Assembly: GCA_017390825.1 (NCBI GenBank) | Contig: JAFPAK010000159.1 | Span: 1 to 10,416 of the forward strand | Source of the DNA: Clostridia bacterium | GTDB lineage: Bacteria; Bacillota_A; Clostridia; Oscillospirales; Acutalibacteraceae | DNA length: 10,416 bases | Reading direction: 5' to 3' | Part shown: in pieces, positions 1 through 6,468 of the stretch | How the letters are laid out: every line of letters begins with the position of its first letter | Position numbering within the stretch: position 1 is the stretch's first letter | Translations under genes and position numbers: made by a program | Notes under the pieces: generated by a model | The model's database searches: none | What the model was told of the DNA's origin: nothing | The model's input: the letters and a program-made list of their open reading frames with translations, nothing else

Positions 1-9
1 AGATATCAA

Positions 10-53
10 GGGCAGATTTTACGATTAATTTCGTAAAGTCTGCCCCTTTTTTT
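10..53 (+). terminator. Intrinsic terminator of an upstream gene outside the window
   Basis: A 15-bp stem (10-24 with 31-45, one G-U pair) closes a 6-base loop TTAATT and is followed by CTTTTTTTG. This is a classical Rho-independent terminator on the plus strand. It must end a gene lying to the left of the window. It has no T-run on the minus strand, so it is not an obvious terminator for the LysR gene that ends at 96. Confidence 0.85.
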
Positions 54-95
54 GTTTTTATAAATGTTAAATGTTTGTGTCTTGAAGAATAGCTC

Positions 96-947
96 CTAGC
101 TGGAGAAAAGCAAGTTTATTTTCTCCCTTGCGACCCGTTCATTGCAATACACAAAATTAAACTCACCACTAATCTGCATATCTGCAACAGAGAAGGTGGC
201 AAGGTCGTCACGGCATCGGGAGATAGGTTCATAGGCAAAGGTAATCGCACCGTTGTTTGCCACAATGTCGCAGATCACGGAAAAATTACTGACAGAGATA
301 CAACGCTTAAAGTTGTCAAGGGAAAAACCTCGGTCTGTAATTGCATTATGCAATAATGTTCTCGTTCCCGAATACGGCTCTCTGACCACAATGTCCTTTG
401 AAAAAATATCTTCAAGGGTCACGGTCTTATTGGCAAAAGGATGGCTTTTTGCACAGACCCCTACAAACGCTTCTTTTTTGTAAAGGTGGTAGCCATATTT
501 GGATTTGTCAAATACACCCTCTATAATAGCAAAATCGATCTCTGCCTTTTCAAGCATATGTAAAAGAACTTCGGTGTTATCAACGATCAAATCGAGCGTA
601 TGGTTTGGCTCTTGCAGAAAGGAACGAATCTCCGGCACGATAACAAATTCGCCAATAGTTTTGGTTGCACCAACGGTCATATGAACGGTATCTGTGGGCA
701 TAAACTTTTCACGGATGTCAGCTTCCTCTGCCTTGATGCTATCAAAATAACGCTTTAGCCGCTGGGCGTTCTTTGTTCTTGATAGTGTCCGTCCATCATA
801 CTCAAACAGCTTCACACCGTAATAATTCTCCAAATAATGAATATGCTGCGTGACACCCGGCTGTGTCATATTCAGTTTTTCCGCCGTTCTGCGATAGTTC
901 ATTTCATCATAAAGGGCAAGGAAGGTAAGCACTCTGTAATCTAACAT
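96..947 (-). CDS. LysR family transcriptional regulator (YeiE/CysL-like context)
   Basis: This 283-residue protein has the usual length and layout of a LysR regulator. Residues about 4-62 form the winged helix-turn-helix, with the family pattern of a recognition helix (MTQPGVTQHIHYLE) followed by GVKLFEYDGR. Residues about 90-283 form the periplasmic-binding-protein-like effector domain, starting at VGATKTIGEF. The ATG at 947 is supported by GGAG (complement of 954-957) six bases upstream. The gene is divergent from a YeiH-family transporter, 108 bases away. That arrangement is well known from E. coli yeiE-yeiH and from cys-type regulators, so it probably controls the transporter and itself by binding the shared intergenic region. 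The inducer cannot be read from the sequence; a sulfur compound is an inference from the neighbour. Confidence 0.93.
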   Translation of the reverse strand: MLDYRVLTFLALYDEMNYRRTAEKLNMTQPGVTQHIHYLENYYGVKLFEYDGRTLSRTKNAQRLKRYFDSIKAEEADIREKFMPTDTVHMTVGATKTIGEFVIVPEIRSFLQEPNHTLDLIVDNTEVLLHMLEKAEIDFAIIEGVFDKSKYGYHLYKKEAFVGVCAKSHPFANKTVTLEDIFSKDIVVREPYSGTRTLLHNAITDRGFSLDNFKRCISVSNFSVICDIVANNGAITFAYEPISRCRDDLATFSVADMQISGEFNFVYCNERVAREKINLLFSS

Positions 948-968
948 AACAATCTCCGATTAACTCAT

Positions 969-1011
969 ATTATCATCCGATAATAAATGATAATTTGATT
1001 TTATCATAAAA
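969..1011. promoter_or_regulatory. Candidate LysR operator dyads in the divergent intergenic region
   Basis: Two dyads are visible. The first is ATTATCAT (969-976) facing ATGATAAT (987-994) across 10 bases, a perfect 8-bp inverted repeat of the size and AT-rich T-N11-A style that LysR proteins use. The second is TTTTAT-C-ATAAAA (999-1011), which lies inside the -35/-10 spacer of the exporter promoter. The first would be the natural anchoring site and the second the activation or repression site. The binding itself is inferred. Confidence 0.45.
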
Positions 1012-1023
1012 CTGTAGTATAAT
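995..1023 (+). promoter_or_regulatory. Sigma-A promoter of the YeiH-family exporter
   Basis: The -35 TTGATT (995-1000) and perfect -10 TATAAT (1018-1023) are separated by exactly 17 bases. They lie about 30 bases upstream of the ribosome binding site of the exporter gene. A palindrome occupies part of the spacer, which fits control by the divergent LysR protein. Confidence 0.8.
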
Positions 1024-1055
1024 CAAGAGGTGTAAGTGAAAGTAGGAGATTGTTT

Positions 1056-2084
1056 ATGAAAGTATTAAAAGTTTTTCCCGGAATAATATTATCTGTAGGT
1101 GTGGCTCTTCTTGCGTGCTGGCTTGAAAGTCTGCTGCCTATCCACCTTATTGGCTCTGCCGTTATTGCAATGTTCATCGGTATGGTCCTCAATCATTTTT
1201 TGAGGAATACAAAAGTCTTTGCATCGGGGCTCAAATTTACATCCAAGAAGATTTTGAAATTTGCCATTATTCTGCTTGGCTTGTCCCTCAATATTACGAC
1301 TATCCTCAACGTAGGTAAAATGTCCCTTACCGTTATGATATTTACTTTACTTACTTGTTTTGGCGGTGGTTATTTTATCGGTAAGGCGTTGGGACTCAAT
1401 TGGAAGCTCTCCAACCTTATCTCTGCCGGTACGGGTATTTGCGGTGGCTCTGCCATTGCCGCTATTGCCCCGACTATCGATGCAGACGATAACGATGTAG
1501 CTTATGCTATGTCTGCTACTTTTCTGTTCGATATGGCAATGATCGTATTGTTTCCCATTATGGGACAAGCGATGGGAATGACCGATCAGGCATTCGGTAT
1601 TTGGGCGGGAACGGCAGTTAACGATACTTCTTCCGTTGTTGCGACCGGCTATGCCTTCTCAGAAGGCGCAGGTGATTTTGCCACAATGGTAAAGCTCACA
1701 AGAACCCTTGCGATTATTCCTACCGTTATTACCTTTGCTTTTGTGCAGCTCCGTCTTAAGCGCAAAGAAGCTCTTGCAAACAGCAAAAACGGAAGCGAAC
1801 TGAAGGCAAATTTCAGCATTGCAAAGATATTCCCTTGGTTTATTCTCGGATTTCTTGCAATGTCTATTGTAGCAAGCGTGTTCCCAATTCCTGCCGCTGT
1901 TGTATCCGGCACCAAGAGTGCAAGCAAATTCCTTATGGTATGTGCATTGGCAGCCATCGGTTTGAACACATCCTTCTCAAGCATGAAGAAAGCCGGTATC
2001 CGTCCGATGATCCACGGTTTTATCATCTCGGCGTTGGTCGTTGTCGTTGCGTTGTTGGTAGAAATGGCAATGGGAATCGTATAA
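1056..2084 (+). CDS. YeiH family putative sulfate exporter (PF03601)
   Basis: This is an integral membrane protein of 342 residues, the normal length for the PF03601/TIGR00698 family, with about ten hydrophobic segments spread over the whole chain. Family signatures are the glycine-rich GTGICGGSAIAA (125-136), followed by the acidic stretch DADDND, and IWAGTAVNDTSSVVA (about 182-196). The family is annotated as a putative sulfate exporter; the true substrate is not firmly established. The start is set at ATG 1056 because AGGAG (1044-1048) lies 7 bases upstream. An in-frame TTG at 1050 would sit only one base from that site. The gene is monocistronic, with a promoter at 995-1023 and a terminator at 2205-2235. 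The divergent LysR regulator is the likely controller. I am confident of the family and unsure of the substrate. Confidence 0.93.
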   Translation: MKVLKVFPGIILSVGVALLACWLESLLPIHLIGSAVIAMFIGMVLNHFLRNTKVFASGLKFTSKKILKFAIILLGLSLNITTILNVGKMSLTVMIFTLLTCFGGGYFIGKALGLNWKLSNLISAGTGICGGSAIAAIAPTIDADDNDVAYAMSATFLFDMAMIVLFPIMGQAMGMTDQAFGIWAGTAVNDTSSVVATGYAFSEGAGDFATMVKLTRTLAIIPTVITFAFVQLRLKRKEALANSKNGSELKANFSIAKIFPWFILGFLAMSIVASVFPIPAAVVSGTKSASKFLMVCALAAIGLNTSFSSMKKAGIRPMIHGFIISALVVVVALLVEMAMGIV

Positions 2085-2204
2085 AGAGAAATAACACTAT
2101 AAGAGAGCAATGAATAAATTATCCGATGCGAGTTACACGGTATTATAAATAAGAATTTATCGAATTGTTTTATGCCGGTATCTAAATCGGTGCAACTTGC
2201 CAAA

Positions 2205-2235
2205 AAAATCAAGCAACCAAAGGTTGCTTGATTTT
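2205..2235 (+). terminator. Terminator hairpin after the YeiH-family gene
   Basis: A perfect 14-bp stem (2205-2218 with 2222-2235) has loop AAA. The 3' arm ends in ATTTTC and the 5' arm begins in a run of seven A, so it can work in both directions. It lies about 120 bases after the exporter stop codon and is the first element of the hairpin array. Confidence 0.65.
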
Positions 2236-2240
2236 CTTAT

Positions 2241-2326
2241 TCATTGCTTTAGCAATGATGATATACAACACTTCGTGTTGATGATATGCAAGGCTTCGCC
2301 TTGCTTTTGTTTTATACAAAGTATAA
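2241..2326. repeat. Array of four regularly spaced short hairpins
   Basis: Four small perfect hairpins follow one another: TCATTGC/GCAATGA (2241-2258), CAACAC/GTGTTG with loop TTC (2266-2280), GCAAGGC/GCCTTGC with loop TTC (2288-2304), and TTATAC/GTATAA with loop AAA (2312-2326). Each is separated by exactly 7 bases. The first two linkers carry the common core TGATAT. Arms differ between units while linkers and loops are kept, so this is not a simple tandem repeat. It may be a structured RNA, a folded single-stranded DNA site or part of a dispersed repeat family. The function is unknown. Confidence 0.6.
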
Positions 2327-2379
2327 TAAGTTCAAGAGGTGGTAGTAACGAAAGAAAGTCCGTTGATGATAGGGCAAGA

Positions 2380-2423
2380 TAATATCATTTACATTTAGAA
2401 GAATTTATGATAAAATGATATTA
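2380..2423. repeat. 11-bp perfect inverted repeat upstream of the kinase gene
   Basis: TAATATCATTT (2380-2390) is the exact reverse complement of AAATGATATTA (2413-2423), with 22 bases between them. The spacer and right arm contain TTTATGATAAAAT (2404-2416), which also occurs on the opposite strand in the LysR-exporter intergenic region. A TATAAT at 2440-2445 follows directly. An operator for a regulator of the sugar genes is possible. Confidence 0.5.
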
Positions 2424-2576
2424 ACAACTGCTCAGCATTTATAATGATTGAAAGTGCGTAAGAAAAAGGAACGAATAAGTATCAAAAGAATTATTGGAGA
2501 TTTAATCCGATTTCATTGTACTTTTTTAAATTAATATTAGACACATTATAAATTCAAGAAAAGGAACGCAATATTT

Positions 2577-3431
2577 ATGAAACTGTTGGTTTTTGGCGAA
2601 GTACTGTTTGATATATACGGTGAGGAAAAGTATATAGGAGGAGCTCCGCTCAATTTTTCTGCACATTCCTCAAGGGCAGGTGCGGAGGTGTTTTTGGCGT
2701 CTTGCCTAGGCCGAGATGCTTTGGGCGATATTGCACTTCAAAAAATAAGAGATTACGGTATTGATACAAGATACATACATTGTTCTGAAAAATACAGTAC
2801 CGGTGTTTGTAATGTTACTCTAAATGAATACGGTGTTCCGCAATACGAGCTGGCACAGAATACTGCATATGACAATATCCCATTTAATGAGGATATAGAA
2901 AATGTCTGCTTTGATGGTTTTTATTTCGGTACATTGGCGTTGAGAAATACTTATAATAGGGAAACTGTCAGAAGAATTATCAATTCAGGTTCATTATCTG
3001 AAATATTCGTGGATATAAATGTACGCCGGCCTTTTTGTGACAAAGAAAGCATCCTTATTGGACTTAATAATGCTACTGTTTTAAAAATAAGCGATGAAGA
3101 ATTGCCTTATATAATGAATGAAGTATTTGAAATATGTGAATATGATATAGAGACGGCAGTTAAAATGATCTCGGAAAAATTCAGCCAAATTAAAATAATT
3201 ATCGTTACTTGCGGTGTAAACGGTTCTGTTGCTTATGATTTGAATAACAACAAGTGTTTCAGGTGCGATGCAGTTAAAACGAAGGTCGTATCGACTGTGG
3301 GAGCCGGTGATAGCTTTTCGGCGGCGTTCTTTGTTCGGTACTTAAATAAATGTGGTATTGATGAGTGCTTGCAGTACGCTTCACAGGTCAGCGCATATGT
3401 AGTATCAAAGAAAGATGCAATTCCTGATTGA
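2577..3431 (+). CDS. PfkB family carbohydrate kinase, probable fructokinase
   Basis: The 284-residue protein is a ribokinase/PfkB family sugar kinase that would phosphorylate fructose (or a similar sugar) with ATP in the cytoplasm. It opens with LLVFGEVLFDIYG. The substrate-side motif GGAPLN is at 21-26, and the C-terminal family signature STVGAGDSFSAAFF contains the anion-hole GAGD (242-245), whose Asp245 is the catalytic base. GGAPLNFSAH and the downstream GH32 gene favour fructokinase over other members. AAGGAA (2561-2566) precedes the ATG by 10 bases. The protein ends at KKDAIPD, several residues shorter than many fructokinases, which should be harmless because the active site is complete. 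By eye its DNA looks more AT-rich than the next gene. I found no strong promoter, only a possible -10 near 2547. Confidence 0.88.
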   Translation: MKLLVFGEVLFDIYGEEKYIGGAPLNFSAHSSRAGAEVFLASCLGRDALGDIALQKIRDYGIDTRYIHCSEKYSTGVCNVTLNEYGVPQYELAQNTAYDNIPFNEDIENVCFDGFYFGTLALRNTYNRETVRRIINSGSLSEIFVDINVRRPFCDKESILIGLNNATVLKISDEELPYIMNEVFEICEYDIETAVKMISEKFSQIKIIIVTCGVNGSVAYDLNNNKCFRCDAVKTKVVSTVGAGDSFSAAFFVRYLNKCGIDECLQYASQVSAYVVSKKDAIPD

Positions 3432-3481
3432 AAATACAATTCGTATCACGGCTGTGTTAAATCGGTGCGGAAATAATGCTC

Positions 3482-3510
3482 TTGAAAACTGTTTTTAATT
3501 ATGATACTAT
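3482..3510 (+). promoter_or_regulatory. Promoter of the acyltransferase/glycosyltransferase gene
   Basis: The -35 TTGAAA (3482-3487), 17-base spacer and -10 TACTAT (3505-3510), with a TG one base upstream (extended -10), precede the AGGAGG ribosome binding site by only a few bases. This suggests the big membrane protein can be transcribed separately from the kinase gene, with a very short leader. Confidence 0.55.
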
Positions 3511-3530
3511 AACATAGGAGGGGTGAAATT

Positions 3531-6371
3531 GTGAATCTAAAAAAACTCGACCGCCGTAATCCGGCAATGGATATAACGAGGATCGTATCGGTGCTTCTTG
3601 TAATATCGGTTCATTTTTTCCTTTATAACGGCTTTTACAGCGAACCGATGAAGGGACCTGAAATGTTTGTAATGTGTGTTATGCGCACGTTCTTTTCTGC
3701 ATGTGTTCCGATGTTTATGCTGCTTAGCGGGTATCTTATGTGTAACAAGCAGCTTAACAAGAAGTATTTTTTCGGAATATCAAAAACACTTGTTACATAC
3801 CTGCTTGCAGGGGCTGCGTGTATCATATATCGTGCGGTACATCTTCATACGGTGTATGATTTTAAAAAAGTAGTATACGATTTTCTGAATTTTTCAGCAG
3901 CACAATATGCCTGGTATATAGAAATGTATATCGGTCTGTTTTTGCTGATACCGTTTCTCAATATTCTGTATAATAAGCTTGAAACGGAGCGTAACAAGCA
4001 AATACTTGTTCTAGTTATGATCGTGCTTACGGTTCTGCCCACACTACTTAATATTTTCAAGTTGGATACACCATCATGGTGGGGAAATCCCACTTCGTCA
4101 GATGAATTTACCAAGGTAGTTCCTGCATGGTGGATAGGCTTCTATCCAGTTACATACTATTTCACGGGCTGTTATTTGCGTGAGTACGGATTAAGATTTA
4201 AAACCCGTACCGTTGCAATTTTGCTTGTACTGACGACGCTTGCTTTCAGCATTTTTAACTTCTGGCGTAGTTACGGCACAGGCTTCAAAACAGGGCTATA
4301 TGCTTATTGGTACGGCTTTCAGCCGTATGTTACCTCAGTACTGCTGTTTGATCTGCTCCGCCGTATCAAGGGCGAGAAAATGACTCGATCAACCAAGTTT
4401 GTGCTGTGGAAGCTGTCTGATCTGTGTCTTAGTATTTATCTGGTATCATTTATTTTTGATTCATATCTTTATCCTTTCCTTAATAAAAAGATAGCTGTTA
4501 TGACCGACAGACTATATTGGTTCGTACCAATGGTAGTCAGCGTATTTATATGTTCTGTGCTGCTATCCATAGCGCTGCATTTTGTTGAAATGCTGCTGAA
4601 ATTCCTGGTTAAAAAAGCGGTTGCACTTATTCGTATGCTCAAAGAGCAAGACGGTGCAACGCTTATGGATATATGCTTTATACTGGTAATTGCTTTAGCA
4701 GGTGTATTTGCTTTTTGGAAAGCCTATTACGGTTTCGGCGGTGATGATGAATCCTTCTATCTTACCGTGCCGCACAGACTTTCGCTTGGTGATATGCTTT
4801 TTGCCGATGAGTGGCATCTGTCACAGCTTTCAGGTTTTATTACAATGCCTTTTGTATGGCTATACCGTATGATAGTCGGTTCCACCGACGGAATAATACT
4901 CGCAGCAAGATATTTGTATGTGGTGTTGCACGCACTTGTAGCGATATTCCTATATATCCGTACAAAGAAATACGGCGCTTTGGCGGCTGTTGCAGCGGTA
5001 CTGTATTTCATTTATACACCGTATGATATCATGGCAGTAAGCTATAATACAATGGCGCTTGATTTTACTTTGTTGGCGGGGATTTTACTTGCCACATCAC
5101 AGAAAAAGCTTCACTTTGTATTCGGCGGAATTTGCTTTGCTGCAGCAGTACTTTGTTGCCCATATCTTGCGGCGGCATATGTACTGTATCTGTTATGTGT
5201 TGCTGTACGGTTTGTGTTAAGAAATAGAAATATCGAGAAGTTAGCGCTCTCACAGGATATGTTCTCTTTATCGAAATGTATATGGTTTTCAGCAGGTATA
5301 TTAATACTAGCGGTAGTATTTATGATATACATTCTTTGCACCTGCGGCATCGGAGCAATATTTGAAAATCTGCCTAAAATGCTGACCGATCCTGAACATC
5401 CCCAGATCGGAATATCAAATAAGCTTAGAGGATATTTCAACGGTATACTCAATTGTCATCCGCAGTTCAAGCTTGTGCTTTATAGTTATATTGCAATGCT
5501 TGTTGTAATGCTTATTGACCGTAATCGGAAAAATCACCGTGCTTTTTATCTTATAATAAGCTGTATGTTCACGCTGGTATGCTATGTAATGTTCTATCCG
5601 AATCTTATTTACGCATATTACAATGCAATTATGATGCCGATGGTATTTGTCGGTCTCACAGCATATATACTTTGCGAAAATAAGCCAAAATCACTATTTT
5701 GCAGTGTGTTCATCGGCGGCATACTTTATTCCTTCGCTGTTACGATGGGGTCGAATCAGTATTTCTATGTAATTTCGATGGCGTGTGCGGCTACCAATAC
5801 CGCAAGCTTTGTGTTCCTTGCTCAGCTGTTTAAGGAGATGAAACAGCGTCCTGACGAGGTGGCATATGGTGATTGGTTGCGTAGGGGAAGTATTGTTACT
5901 GCTGCACTTGCAATAAGTGTGTTGGGCTTTATGCAAATAGATGCCAAGGCCAATCATTGCTTCTGGGACGGATCGCCCGATACCCTGACTTACCGTATCA
6001 GCAGCGGACCGGCAAGGGGCATTTATACAACTGCGGTTAATTATAACGAGTATGAGAGATTCAGTTCCGATCTTGAGTATTATGAAACCGTGGAAAACGG
6101 AAATATACTTATGCTTACCTCTAATACATATTGTTATCTTATGGTAGACGATATGCCTTACGGTTCTTTCTCTGCGTGGATATCCGGTGAAAATGAAACT
6201 GCGCTGCGCCGCCTTGAGGAATACTACAGTATAAATCCCGATAAAGTACCGCAGTATATTTATGTTCCGAAAGGTTCGGGCTTTGATACCGCCGGTATAG
6301 CTGCAACAGCTCAGAAAAAGGGTTACACATTAATTGAAAACGATGTTAGTTATAAGCTAACAAAACAGTAA
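3531..6371 (+). CDS. Acyltransferase-3 / GT-C glycosyltransferase fusion membrane protein
   Basis: This 946-residue multi-pass protein seems to join two enzymes. Residues 1 to about 370 look like an OafA/YrhL-type acyltransferase-3 (PF01757): a short cytoplasmic start, MDITR, the TM1 histidine (His28 in VISVHFF), the TM2 motif FMLLSGYLM, and about ten helices. After a basic linker (KKAVALIRMLKEQDG), about residue 380 begins a second membrane module. Its first helix leads to GFGGDDESFYL (Asp405-Asp406-Glu407), the place where GT-C enzymes (PMT/GT39, ArnT) carry catalytic acidic residues, followed by some ten more helices and a soluble tail (about 800-946) that should lie outside the cell. The likely role is making and acylating an envelope glycan or lipid-linked sugar; the substrate is unknown. 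GTG is chosen as start because AGGAGG (3516-3521) lies 9 bases upstream. Either half could be degenerate, but there is no break in the frame. Confidence 0.8.
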   Translation: MNLKKLDRRNPAMDITRIVSVLLVISVHFFLYNGFYSEPMKGPEMFVMCVMRTFFSACVPMFMLLSGYLMCNKQLNKKYFFGISKTLVTYLLAGAACIIYRAVHLHTVYDFKKVVYDFLNFSAAQYAWYIEMYIGLFLLIPFLNILYNKLETERNKQILVLVMIVLTVLPTLLNIFKLDTPSWWGNPTSSDEFTKVVPAWWIGFYPVTYYFTGCYLREYGLRFKTRTVAILLVLTTLAFSIFNFWRSYGTGFKTGLYAYWYGFQPYVTSVLLFDLLRRIKGEKMTRSTKFVLWKLSDLCLSIYLVSFIFDSYLYPFLNKKIAVMTDRLYWFVPMVVSVFICSVLLSIALHFVEMLLKFLVKKAVALIRMLKEQDGATLMDICFILVIALAGVFAFWKAYYGFGGDDESFYLTVPHRLSLGDMLFADEWHLSQLSGFITMPFVWLYRMIVGSTDGIILAARYLYVVLHALVAIFLYIRTKKYGALAAVAAVLYFIYTPYDIMAVSYNTMALDFTLLAGILLATSQKKLHFVFGGICFAAAVLCCPYLAAAYVLYLLCVAVRFVLRNRNIEKLALSQDMFSLSKCIWFSAGILILAVVFMIYILCTCGIGAIFENLPKMLTDPEHPQIGISNKLRGYFNGILNCHPQFKLVLYSYIAMLVVMLIDRNRKNHRAFYLIISCMFTLVCYVMFYPNLIYAYYNAIMMPMVFVGLTAYILCENKPKSLFCSVFIGGILYSFAVTMGSNQYFYVISMACAATNTASFVFLAQLFKEMKQRPDEVAYGDWLRRGSIVTAALAISVLGFMQIDAKANHCFWDGSPDTLTYRISSGPARGIYTTAVNYNEYERFSSDLEYYETVENGNILMLTSNTYCYLMVDDMPYGSFSAWISGENETALRRLEEYYSINPDKVPQYIYVPKGSGFDTAGIAATAQKKGYTLIENDVSYKLTKQ

Positions 6372-6387
6372 AACAAAAGCAGTCTGT

Positions 6388-6417
6388 CGGCGCACCTGTA
6401 ACAGAGCAGGTGCGCCG
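6388..6417. other. GC-rich intergenic hairpin without a U-tract
   Basis: A perfect 11-bp stem (6388-6398 with 6407-6417, arms CGGCGCACCTG/CAGGTGCGCCG) has an 8-base loop. It lies between the fusion gene and the GH32 gene and is followed by GTTGAATA rather than T residues. It is more likely an mRNA-protecting or attenuating structure than an efficient terminator. Confidence 0.6.
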
Positions 6418-6468
6418 GTTGAATATTGAATAAAAGATCATATTACACAATTCAAAGGATACAACAAT

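Larger units (their letters stand above)
2085..2576. other. Gene-poor spacer of about 490 bases
   Basis: I see no convincing gene here. The stretch holds the 3' end of the exporter transcript (2085-2204), a terminator hairpin followed by four more small hairpins (2205-2326), an 11-bp inverted repeat (2380-2423), a free-standing TATAAT (2440-2445) with no good -35, and the leader of the sugar kinase gene. The decamer AAAAGGAACG occurs twice, at 2464-2473 and 2559-2568; the second copy serves as the kinase ribosome binding site. The 61-codon reading frame across 2197-2382 translates hairpin arms and linkers and is not considered a gene. Confidence 0.6.

Noticed and set aside
1050..1055. TTG at 1050 as start of the YeiH-family gene
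   Set aside because: It lies one base from AGGAG; ATG 1056 has normal spacing.
1649..2212. 187-codon minus-strand frame
   Set aside because: It lies almost wholly antisense to the YeiH-family gene, whose family motifs are in the plus frame; it has no family features of its own.
2241..2326. Possible CRISPR array
   Set aside because: Units are hairpins of different sequence with 7-base linkers; there are no identical repeats or 30-base spacers and no cas genes.
2197..2382. 61-codon plus-strand frame across the hairpin array
   Set aside because: It translates hairpin arms and linkers, starts inside the terminator region and has no ribosome binding site.
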